Shown: piece by piece, positions 32,120 to 39,073 of the stretch
How the letters are laid out: the number at the start of each line of letters is the position of its first letter
How positions within the stretch are numbered: position 1 is the first letter of the stretch
NCBI RefSeq assembly: GCF_008373765.1
Contig: NZ_VUJW01000012.1
Coordinates: forward strand, 61,505 to 125,504
From: Nocardioides antri
GTDB taxonomy: Bacteria; Actinomycetota; Actinomycetes; Propionibacteriales; Nocardioidaceae
DNA: 64,000 nucleotides
Reading direction: 5' to 3'
Position numbers and translations under genes: made by a program
Notes under the pieces: generated by a model
Seen by the model: the letters and a program-made list of their open reading frames with translations, nothing else
Told to the model about the DNA's origin: nothing
The model's database searches: none

Positions 32120-32570
32120 GCGATTCCTTCTCTGTAGTTATGGCGGAAGGGACCGGCGCGCCAACCATCGGCACGCCGGTCCCAGATTCCTGAACGGTCG
32201 ACCCCTCAGCTTCTCGCTGGTCCGTTCCCCTGGTCGCAAACCCGAGCCATGGAAGCTCGACGCGATCTACCTAGGGTCGATTACCGGCACTAGGCGGTTG
32301 CGGCGTCAACAGCTAATCCGATGTTCGAGGTGGGGAACCAGGGTCCCGTCGCTCTACTTGCCGAGCTGCGTCGGCGGCGTTATCCGCTTCTGCCAAGAGC
32401 GACCCGCCTCCTGCACATCCTTGCGGTGTCGCTGATATCGAAGTTACCAGGGAATCCGGCGGATTCGGCCTTAGCGCCGATAATCTCAGGCGATTATCAA
32501 CGTCCTTACGTTCGCTCTTCTTGTGCACAGTCCGATAACTGCGCCTATTTGTACAGCTCGTCTTTATGGA
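32120..32570. promoter_or_regulatory. Non-coding control region between the integrase and early operon
   Basis: No convincing gene is seen in these 451 bases. They hold a perfect inverted repeat GATAATC/GATTATC (32479-32498), one copy of the 14-bp direct repeat GGTCGATTACCGGC (32275-32288, other copy 31826-31839), a possible -35 TTGACG on the minus strand (32309-32304) and a tRNA-like segment around 32300-32382. It probably contains the leftward early promoter. Confidence 0.5.
32479..32498. promoter_or_regulatory. Candidate operator (GATAATC-N6-GATTATC)
   Basis: Perfect 7-bp arms separated by TCAGGC lie in an A+T-rich part of the control region, spaced like the half-sites of a dimeric helix-turn-helix repressor. 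No repressor gene was recognised nearby. Confidence 0.5.
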
Positions 32571-34241
32571 CTAACTGTTCAGCCCCCGCGCCGCCGCGAG
32601 GACCGTCTCGACCTCATCCAGCGTGACCGTCAGGGAGGCGTTCTCGCGAGCCTGGGCGATCCGCTCTGCGAGCTCGTCGAGAACCCCGTAGTTCCGCGCC
32701 CGCATCCCGTGGCTCTTGCAGAGGCCCTTGGTGTAGTGCTTCTTGTCGCAGCCGAAGATCTCGCAGGTCGCCGCCAGGTCGGCGCGGTTGTAGATCACGC
32801 TGTCACCGTGCACCGGCACGACCACGAGCTGTTCCTTGGTCAGCTCGACACGATCCAGGACGCCGCGCAACGCAGCTCGTTGATCGGGGGTCCAGCCCGT
32901 GTCGGCGATGTTGCGGAGTCCGTCGATGTCCGGCTCGTCACCGGTAAGGGCGACCGCCGCATCTGCGACCGCCGCCTCGGCCTTCGACAGCCTGGCGTTC
33001 AGCTTCGCCTGCGCGGCGTGGAAGACGTTCGCCTCGATCTCGCCGAGGGATCGACGGACCTCGAGGTCAGCGAGGCCGTCGCGGATCTTGTCCCGCGTCT
33101 CTACGGCGGTCGCGTACGCCGCGGCTGACGCGTCCCTCGCCGTCTGCGTCTCGGCCTGCGTCAGGGCCTCCAGTGCGTCTAGGTGAGGCAGGAGCCATGA
33201 CCCAACAACGCGCTCGACGGTCGCGCGCAGGATCGAGGTGCCGGAGCAGGCGCCGGGATTAGCTCGATGCGTCGAGCAGACCGCCAGCGAGGTCGGCCGT
33301 TCGTACGAGTCGATGAAGGTCGAGCCGCCGCAGATTCCGCACTTCACGAATCCGGCGAGCCACCACCGTTCGCCGGCACCGGAGGCCTTCTTGCCCAAGG
33401 GCGCGCGGCGCTCGCGCTCGGCCTGGAACGCCAACCACTCGGCCTCGGTGATGATCGGCTCGTGTGCCCCTCGGATGTCGCGGAGGTCCTTCTCCTTGCT
33501 GATGAAACCGACACTGAACCCGGCATCCATCCACCGTGACAGCGTTCGGACCGACCACTCCGATCCCGTCGCCTTGACCCGCCACCCACTGTCGTTCAAC
33601 CAGCGCACGAGCGGTGTGAAACCCTCGCCACGGGTGTACCGACGGAAGACCTCGCGAACGGCTTCGGCCTCGCTCTCGTTGATGACGTAGCGCCCGTTCT
33701 CGCGGCGACCACCAGAGGTGAGGTCGAACTTGTAGTCGTAGCCGAACTGCGGGTTCGTTGTCTTCGGGAGACCTGCCTCGATGCGCCTCTCGTGGGCGCG
33801 CTTCCAGTTCTCCCCGACGCGCTTGGAGTAGGCCACGTCGAACACGGTGTGGACGCCGTACTGGATGTAGCCTGCGTACGTCGAACGATCGATCTTGCCG
33901 CCGTCGTGAACGGCGTGCCACTCAACGCCGATGAGGTCAAACAGGTCGAGGAGTTCTGCTCGATCGCGCTCCTCACGGGAGAGACGCGACGTCCACCGCG
34001 TCACGAACACGTCCGCGTCACCGGCCTCGATCAGCTTGAGGGCGCTATCGAGGCCAGGGCGCTTCGACCGATCGAGGAGGCCCGACTTGCCGTCGTCGTC
34101 GTGTTCCGCCACAACGATCCAACCCTGCTGCTCGGCGTAGGCTCGGGTGATCACCAGTTGATCCGCCACCGAGGCGGACTGCTCCTCGGACCTGTCCTGC
34201 AGGGTGCTCTTCCTCGCGTAGAGGATCGCGCGCTTCGTCAT
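32571..34241 (-). CDS. Large serine recombinase (phage integrase)
   Basis: This 556-residue site-specific recombinase drives attP x attB integration. The resolvase domain is at residues 4-150, with nucleophile S12 in ILYARKSTLQ and RWTSRLSREERDR. The recombinase domain includes TNPQFGYDYKFDLTSGGRRE. A zinc ribbon (KCGICGGSTFIDS ... CSTHRANPGACSG, near 325-365) and a long coiled-coil region follow. A further C-terminal motif (CEIFGCDKKHYTKGLCKSHG) looks like an extra zinc knuckle. The ATG at 34241 lies 42 bp from the crossover, as usual for this family. Confidence 0.95.
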   Translation of the reverse strand: MTKRAILYARKSTLQDRSEEQSASVADQLVITRAYAEQQGWIVVAEHDDDGKSGLLDRSKRPGLDSALKLIEAGDADVFVTRWTSRLSREERDRAELLDLFDLIGVEWHAVHDGGKIDRSTYAGYIQYGVHTVFDVAYSKRVGENWKRAHERRIEAGLPKTTNPQFGYDYKFDLTSGGRRENGRYVINESEAEAVREVFRRYTRGEGFTPLVRWLNDSGWRVKATGSEWSVRTLSRWMDAGFSVGFISKEKDLRDIRGAHEPIITEAEWLAFQAERERRAPLGKKASGAGERWWLAGFVKCGICGGSTFIDSYERPTSLAVCSTHRANPGACSGTSILRATVERVVGSWLLPHLDALEALTQAETQTARDASAAAYATAVETRDKIRDGLADLEVRRSLGEIEANVFHAAQAKLNARLSKAEAAVADAAVALTGDEPDIDGLRNIADTGWTPDQRAALRGVLDRVELTKEQLVVVPVHGDSVIYNRADLAATCEIFGCDKKHYTKGLCKSHGMRARNYGVLDELAERIAQARENASLTVTLDEVETVLAAARGLNS

Positions 34242-34960
34242 GGGAACGATCGTACGCAGCAAACGTCTTCTTGGACACCGTTCGCGAGCCGCGCACCGTT
34301 GATCGTCCAGGACTGGCGCGCCTCGAGCTCGGACCTCGTGCGCAGGTCGTCGCGGAGGTAGCCCGACAGGTTGCGGAGCAGGCGGCCCAGCTCGCCGCCG
34401 CCGACCTCGCGCGCCACCCGCAGCCCCTCGACAACGCGGTCGCCGACGGGATCGGCGAGCCGTCCCTTGAGCCGGTCGAGGCAGTCGCCGAACCGGCCCG
34501 ACACCTGGTAGTCCAACGCGAACGCCTCGAACGCCGGCCGCAGCGGCTCGGGGCCGCGCACCGCGAGCGCGGCGACCGCGTCCGGCAGCGACATCCCCGC
34601 ACGTACGGCGGACGCGAGGTCGTCCACCGCCTCGGGCCACACCTCGGCGTACTCCCTTCGACGGGTTCGCACGCGGCCGGAGAGGACCGCCACCGGGAGG
34701 TACGCCGCCAGCGCCCCGACCACGACCGCCAGCGGCGTCGTGCGCGAGACGGCGAGGACCGTCAGGCAGACGACCGCCCCGGTGGCGCCGCACAGCAACA
34801 GCAGCGAGCGGGGCGACACCCCGGCCAGGCCCGCCTCGGCCAGCATCCGCTCGAGCCGACCCGGCGTGGTGGCCGCCGGTCGCGGCGCGCGCGGGGTGGC
34901 GAACGCGGACCAGATCAGCAGGGCACCGAGCCCGAACCCCAGACCGACCAGCGCGCCCAT
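34238..34960 (-). pseudogene. tadB: tadB, 5' fragment interrupted by the prophage
   Basis: This fragment encodes the N-terminal 226 residues of TadB, a T2SSF-family platform protein. They include N-terminal membrane helices (LVGLGFGLGALLIWSAFA, two near residues 55-90) and the cytoplasmic F domain (VDDLASAVRAGMSLPDAVAA, LEARQSWTINGARLA). After the crossover at 34284 the frame reads 14 foreign codons and stops at 34238. The two C-terminal membrane helices are now encoded at 11556-11733, 22.5 kb away. The truncated product is unlikely to work. Confidence 0.92.
34262..34307. other. Prophage attachment site, high-coordinate end
   Basis: This is the junction of tadB 5' part and prophage at GC (34285-34284). 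The host arm carries ACGG-n-GC and the phage arm carries CTTnnTGGnCnC when read towards the centre. Both match the opposite arms at the other junction, so attB and attP are each imperfect palindromes centred on GC. Confidence 0.75.
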
Positions 34961-34961
34961 G

Positions 34962-36275
34962 TCACTCGGCTTCGTGAAGGAGACGGCGTACGTCGATGCC
35001 GACCCGTTCGTAGTGCTCGACCCGCGGCGGGGTCCCGATCCCGCGCCGTAGCCGTCCCTCCCGGAGCTCGAAGACGGGCTCCGTCTCGATGATGTCCTGC
35101 TCGATCCGACCGGGGACTGCGACGATCTCGGTGACCCGGCGGGTGCCGCGGTGGTCGACCTCCAGGTGGACGACGAGGTCGACCGAGGAGGCCACGGTGG
35201 GCACCACGAACCTGGCCGAGATGTTCTCGCCCGCCAGGAGCGGCAGGGTGCAGGCCTTGGTCAGCGCCTCGCGCGCGCTGTTGGCGTGGATGGTGCACAG
35301 CCCCGGCAGCCCGCTGTTGAGGGCCAGCAGCAGGTCGAGCGCCTCCTCTGCGCGGACCTCGCCGACGATGATCCGGCTCGGCCTCATCCGGAGCGACTCC
35401 TTGATCAGGTCGCGCAGCCGGATCTCGCCCGTGCCCTCCAGGCCCTCCTGCCGGGTCTGCAACGCCACCCAGTCGGGGTGGGGGAACCGCACCTCGAAGA
35501 CCTCCTCGACCGAGATCACTCGCTCTCCGCCCGGGATCGCCGCCGCCAGGCAGTTGAGCATCGTCGTCTTGCCGGCCTGCGTCCCTCCGCTGACGAGGAT
35601 GTTGAGACCGGCGCGCACCGACGCCTCGAGGAAGAGCGCCGCGGAGGGCGTCAGGCTCTGCAGGTCGACCAGCTCGGAGAGCCGGGAGGCGCGGACGACG
35701 TACTTGCGGATGTTGACCGCCGAGAACCCACGGCTGATGCCCTGCAGCACGACGTGGAGCCGGTGGCCCTGCGGCAGCATCGCGTCGACGAACGGCCGGC
35801 TCAGGTCGACCCGGCGGCCGGTCGTCTTGAGCATCCGCTCCACCAGCTCGGAGACCTGGGCCTCGGTCAGCATCAGGTTGGTCAGCTCGTGGCGGCCGTT
35901 CCTCGCCACGAACACCCGGTCCGGACTGTTGATCCAGACCTCCTCGACCGTCGGGTCGTCGAGCAGGGGCTGCAGGGGACCGAAGCCGGACACCCGCGCG
36001 ACCAGCTCGTCGACGACGCCGTCGGCGTCGGCGACCGGCAGCACCACTCCGGTCAGGCTGCGGTCGTCGTGCTCCCGCACCAGCGACTCGGCGAGCCTCC
36101 GGACGGCAATGATCTCGCGCTGCGGGTCCAGCCCGTCGCGGCGTACGGCGGCGCGCAGCGCCTCGTCGAGGTGACCGACCACGTCGTCTTGGGTGCGCAG
36201 CACCGCGACCCTGCGCCCAGTGGCGTCGGCCGCCCCGGACAGGGGCGGCGGCTGGGCAGGCTGCAGCATGGCCAT
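34962..36275 (-). CDS. tadA: TadA/CpaF family pilus assembly ATPase
   Basis: This 437-residue protein is the hexameric secretion ATPase that powers Flp pilus assembly. It has the N-terminal all-alpha region, VSGFGPLQPLLDDPTVEEVW near residue 95, Walker A SGGTQAGKTTML near residue 232, and Walker B SRIIVGEVRAEEAL with the catalytic Glu near residue 305. HANSAREAL (His box) follows. It ends 1 bp before the tadB ATG. The tad genes form one minus-strand operon that is interrupted 676 bp into tadB. Confidence 0.93.
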   Translation of the reverse strand: MAMLQPAQPPPLSGAADATGRRVAVLRTQDDVVGHLDEALRAAVRRDGLDPQREIIAVRRLAESLVREHDDRSLTGVVLPVADADGVVDELVARVSGFGPLQPLLDDPTVEEVWINSPDRVFVARNGRHELTNLMLTEAQVSELVERMLKTTGRRVDLSRPFVDAMLPQGHRLHVVLQGISRGFSAVNIRKYVVRASRLSELVDLQSLTPSAALFLEASVRAGLNILVSGGTQAGKTTMLNCLAAAIPGGERVISVEEVFEVRFPHPDWVALQTRQEGLEGTGEIRLRDLIKESLRMRPSRIIVGEVRAEEALDLLLALNSGLPGLCTIHANSAREALTKACTLPLLAGENISARFVVPTVASSVDLVVHLEVDHRGTRRVTEIVAVPGRIEQDIIETEPVFELREGRLRRGIGTPPRVEHYERVGIDVRRLLHEAE

Positions 36276-36366
36276 GGCGACTCTCCCGAGAATGAGATCC
36301 GGCGGCAGATGAACCGTAGGGGACCGGAACCCGCTTGGCGAGAGGAAGAACCAAGCTGTGGAGAAC

Positions 36367-36564
36367 TCAGCCGGCCGGCTCGTCCCCGAGTTGTGACCGA
36401 CGTGCGAAGTCCGGGTCGGTCACCTCGACCCGGTCCATCTCCTGGTCCTCACAGCTGCACAGCGCGACGGTGACGCGCTCCGCCGAGCGCCCCACGACGC
36501 GCCACGACCCGCCCGTGGCCTCCCAGCGGGAGAGGACCTCGGGAACGTCGGCGCTCGGGTCCAT
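36367..36564 (-). CDS. Small protein after the HTH regulator
   Basis: This 65-residue protein begins MDPSADVPEVLSRWEATGGS and contains RVTVALCSCEDQEMDRVEVT, with two close cysteines. It starts 1 bp after the stop of the HTH regulator and is surely co-expressed with it. No family recognised. Confidence 0.65.
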   Translation of the reverse strand: MDPSADVPEVLSRWEATGGSWRVVGRSAERVTVALCSCEDQEMDRVEVTDPDFARRSQLGDEPAG

Positions 36565-36565
36565 C

Positions 36566-37243
36566 TCAGCTCGCCGTGCGCACCTTCACGCAGCACATGC
36601 CGGGCTCGGGCTCGAGGCAGGCGGCGACCTGCGAGCAACCGAGGCCGTCGGCCACGCCCTCCACGAAGTCGCGGTTCAGCCCGCAGACCAGGGTGGTGTG
36701 CTTGTGCGCCAGCGTGTCGAACGGGCAGTTGGACAGCTCGACGACGTCGTCCGCCACGCGGGGCTCATACCCCTGGCTGCGCAGCACCTCCGCCATCGCG
36801 CCGAGCGGCTCGCCGGTGTCGAGGCCTTCGGCCGAGCGCCCCACGTCGACGCCGATGTCGTGCGCGGCGGCCTGCAGCGACTCCGGCAGCGACGAGCCCT
36901 CGCCGGCGCGGGTGACCGCGGCCGCGAGGATGTCGCCGACCAGGTCGTAGCGGCGCGGAGGCAGCGAGACCGCGAACTCCCGGGCGGCTCGGCGGTAGAG
37001 CTTGCTGGGGCGTCCCGCGCCGGGCCCGGACCGGCCGGACAGGCGGCGGAACTCCACCTCGAGCAGGCCCTCCGCGACAAGCCGGTCGAGGTGGAAGTTG
37101 ACGTTGTGCTGGGCGATCCCGAGCGCCGAAGCGGCCTGCTCGCGGCCGACCGGCTCGGCCTGGGCAACGACGTACTCGTAGAGGGCACGGCGAGTCTCGT
37201 CCGCCAGCGCGCCGATCCCGGCCGCCGTCGATTGCAGGTCCAT
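36566..37243 (-). CDS. HTH regulator with Cys-rich C-terminal sensor
   Basis: This 225-residue protein has an ArsR/SufR-like winged helix (residues 5-90: ADETRRALYEYVVAQAEPVG, ASALGIAQHNVNFHLDRLVA, GRPSKLY) and a C-terminal domain with cysteines at NCPFDTLAHKHTTLVCGLNR, GLGCSQVAACLEP and GMCCVKV. The C-x12-C-x13-C arrangement resembles the [4Fe-4S]-binding region of SufR-type regulators, so redox or Fe-S sensing is likely. The ATG lies 6 nt after a -10 box (leaderless). It probably controls the divergent DoxX-like/reductase operon. Confidence 0.82.
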   Translation of the reverse strand: MDLQSTAAGIGALADETRRALYEYVVAQAEPVGREQAASALGIAQHNVNFHLDRLVAEGLLEVEFRRLSGRSGPGAGRPSKLYRRAAREFAVSLPPRRYDLVGDILAAAVTRAGEGSSLPESLQAAAHDIGVDVGRSAEGLDTGEPLGAMAEVLRSQGYEPRVADDVVELSNCPFDTLAHKHTTLVCGLNRDFVEGVADGLGCSQVAACLEPEPGMCCVKVRTAS

Positions 37244-37249
37244 GCCCCC

Positions 37250-37277
37250 AGTCTAAAACAGATGACTCTTGACACAA
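37250..37277 (-). promoter_or_regulatory. Leaderless promoter of the HTH regulator
   Basis: On the minus strand TTGTGT (37277-37272) and TAGACT (37255-37250) are 16 bp apart, and the ATG follows after 6 nt. It is back to back with the plus-strand promoter at 37269. Confidence 0.6.
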
Positions 37278-37321
37278 GACGCTGTTCAGTTCTAGTTTCG
37301 AAGTTCATCAATTTTAGAACT
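37269..37321 (+). promoter_or_regulatory. Promoter and operator of the DoxX-like/reductase operon
   Basis: TTGACA (37269-37274) and TAGTTT (37293-37298) are 18 bp apart. An inverted repeat AGTTCTA (37288-37294) / TAGAACT (37315-37321) overlaps the -10 box and is the likely binding site of the divergent HTH regulator. TTTTAGA occurs on both strands around the two promoters. Confidence 0.65.
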
Positions 37322-37334
37322 CAAGGAGCGCACC

Positions 37335-37742
37335 ATGGCCACGTCCACCACCTCCTCCCCTACCCGCACCGACCTCGGCGCGGACCGGGCGTTCCTGCTC
37401 CTGCGCACCGTCTTCACCGTCGCCCCGATCGCCTTCGGCCTCGACAAGTTCGCGGAGATGATGACGGACTGGGAGCAGTACCTCGCGCCGTGGGTCGACG
37501 ACCTGGTCCCGGGCTCCGCCCACGACGCGATGCTCGCCGTCGGCGTCGTCGAGATCGCGGCCGGTCTCGTCGTCGCCCTTGCCCCCCGCTTCGGCGGCCC
37601 GCTCGTGGCGGCCTGGCTCGCCGGGATCATCCTCAACCTGGTCACCATGGGCGAGTTCTACGACATCGCCCTGCGCGACTTCGGGCTCCTCGTCGGCGCC
37701 CTCGCGCTCACGGCTCTCGCCTGGGCCAGGAGCACGCCGTGA
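37335..37742 (+). CDS. DoxX-like membrane protein
   Basis: This 135-residue protein has four membrane helices in the DoxX-like pattern: LLRTVFTVAPIAFGLDKFAE, a second after the DDLVPGSAHDA loop (MLAVGVVEIAAGLVVAL), VAAWLAGIILNLV, and a last one (FGLLVGALALTALAW). DoxX-like proteins are often partnered with oxidoreductases in the membrane. An AAGGAG site precedes the ATG, and the stop overlaps the reductase start (GTGA). Confidence 0.75.
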   Translation: MATSTTSSPTRTDLGADRAFLLLRTVFTVAPIAFGLDKFAEMMTDWEQYLAPWVDDLVPGSAHDAMLAVGVVEIAAGLVVALAPRFGGPLVAAWLAGIILNLVTMGEFYDIALRDFGLLVGALALTALAWARSTP

Positions 37743-38926
37743 ACGTCGTCGTGGTCGGCGGCGGGCTCGCGGGCGCGAGCGCCGTGGAAGAGCTCCGCAC
37801 CCTGGGCTACACCGGCGACATCACGCTGATCGGCGCCGAGCCTCACCTGCCCTACGAACGACCGCCGCTCTCCAAGGGCGTGCTGCTCGGCGCCGCCGAT
37901 CCGGGATCGGTGTTCGTCCACGACCACCAGTGGTACGACGACCAGCAGGTCGACGTACGTCTCGGCTCGCCGGTCACCGAGCTCGACCTCGACCGCTGCC
38001 ACGTCGGCCTCGACGGCACGACGATCGCCTACGACCGGCTCCTCCTCGCGACCGGAGCCACTCCACGACGGCTGCCGTTCCCGCACCCGGGCGAACCGGT
38101 CGTCCACCTGCGCACCCTCGCCGACGCGCTCTACCTCCGGCCCCGGCTGACCGGCCACGTCCTGATCGTCGGGGCGGGCTGGATCGGGCTCGAGGTCGCT
38201 GCAGCCGCTCGGCAGGTCGGCGCGACCGTCACGGTCGTGGAGACGGCGCCCATCCCCCTCCTCGGTGTCCTCGGACCGGAGATCGCTCCCCTCTTCGCCG
38301 AGCTGCACCGCGAGCACGGCGTCGACCTCCGGCTCGGCACCGGCGTCACCGCGATCGACCGCGGCCGCGCCGAGCTCGCCGACGGGAGCGCGGTCGACGC
38401 GGACCTGGTCGTGGTGGGCATCGGCGCCGTACCCGACACCGGGCTCGCGGCCGCGGCCGGCCTGGCGGGAGACAACGGCGTGCTGGTCGACGCGCGGCTC
38501 CGCACGATCGATCCGCACGTCTACGCCGCCGGCGACGTGGCCGACCACGACCACCCGCTCCTCGGCCGGCTCCGGGTCGAGCACTGGGACAACGCGATCG
38601 AGCAGGGCAAGCACGCGGCTCGCACGATGCTCGGCGACGACGCCCCCTACGTCCGGATGCCCTCCTTCTTCACCGACCAGTACGACCTCGGCATGGAGTA
38701 CGTCGGGCACGTCGGTGCCGAGGGGGCAGACGAGGTCGTGATCCGCGGCGACGTCGAGGCCCGGGTCGTCACCGCCCTCTGGCTCCGGGCCGGCCGCGTC
38801 GTGGCCGGGATGCACGTCAACGACTGGGACGCGATCGACCCGATCCGCCGGCTCGTCGGCGGGCCGGCCGATGCCCGCAGCCGCGACCGGCACATCGCCC
38901 TGCCCGACCTCGTCCGACAGCCCTGA
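37739..38926 (+). CDS. FAD-dependent NAD(P)H:ferredoxin reductase-like oxidoreductase
   Basis: This 395-residue flavoprotein has the two-Rossmann layout of ferredoxin/rubredoxin reductases. The FAD motif is VVVVGGGLAGASAVEELR at the start. PYERPPLSKGVL near residue 40 and LLLATGATPRRLP near residue 105 follow. The NAD(P) motif is VLIVGAGWIGLEVAAAARQ near residue 142, and the second FAD motif is VYAAGDVADHD near residue 262. A C-terminal domain typical of these reductases follows. It is cotranscribed with the DoxX-like gene and probably delivers electrons to a membrane or ferredoxin partner. The partner is not in this window. Confidence 0.88.
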   Translation: MNVVVVGGGLAGASAVEELRTLGYTGDITLIGAEPHLPYERPPLSKGVLLGAADPGSVFVHDHQWYDDQQVDVRLGSPVTELDLDRCHVGLDGTTIAYDRLLLATGATPRRLPFPHPGEPVVHLRTLADALYLRPRLTGHVLIVGAGWIGLEVAAAARQVGATVTVVETAPIPLLGVLGPEIAPLFAELHREHGVDLRLGTGVTAIDRGRAELADGSAVDADLVVVGIGAVPDTGLAAAAGLAGDNGVLVDARLRTIDPHVYAAGDVADHDHPLLGRLRVEHWDNAIEQGKHAARTMLGDDAPYVRMPSFFTDQYDLGMEYVGHVGAEGADEVVIRGDVEARVVTALWLRAGRVVAGMHVNDWDAIDPIRRLVGGPADARSRDRHIALPDLVRQP

Positions 38927-38939
38927 CCTCCGACACGGT

Positions 38940-38977
38940 CCTGCGGCCCACCTAGTCCGAAGTGGCTAGGCCGCAGG
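38940..38977 (+). terminator. Stem-loop terminator after the reductase
   Basis: CCTGCGGCC (38940-38948) pairs perfectly with GGCCGCAGG (38969-38977). It lies 14 bp after the reductase stop. Confidence 0.65.
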
Positions 38978-39073
38978 GCCGACCAGTGGATCCTCGGGCG
39001 TTCGGCACCAGGGGCTTGCTCCAGCCACGAGACTGAGGGGGTTCTGTCGACCGCGTCCGGGGAGTTGCCGGAA

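Larger units (their letters stand above)
11734..34284. mobile_element. Complete 22.5-kb siphovirus-type prophage inserted in tadB
   Basis: The borders are set by the split tadB reading frame and the attachment-site symmetry. Inside are a large serine integrase beside one end, an early module with a RepA-like ATPase, an HNH-terminase fusion, HK97-type portal, protease and capsid, connectors, tail tube (two copies), chaperones with a -1 frameshift, tape measure, tail tip and holin-like genes. Nearly all are on the minus strand. The coding sequence is visibly less G+C-rich than the flanks. No tRNA was used as a target, and no endolysin, repressor or polymerase is recognisable. Confidence 0.95.

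Noticed and set aside
32313-32528. 71-residue minus-strand frame in the control region
   Set aside because: Low-complexity composition, no ribosome-binding site and no family resemblance. It overlaps the palindrome and repeat, so it is more likely non-coding.
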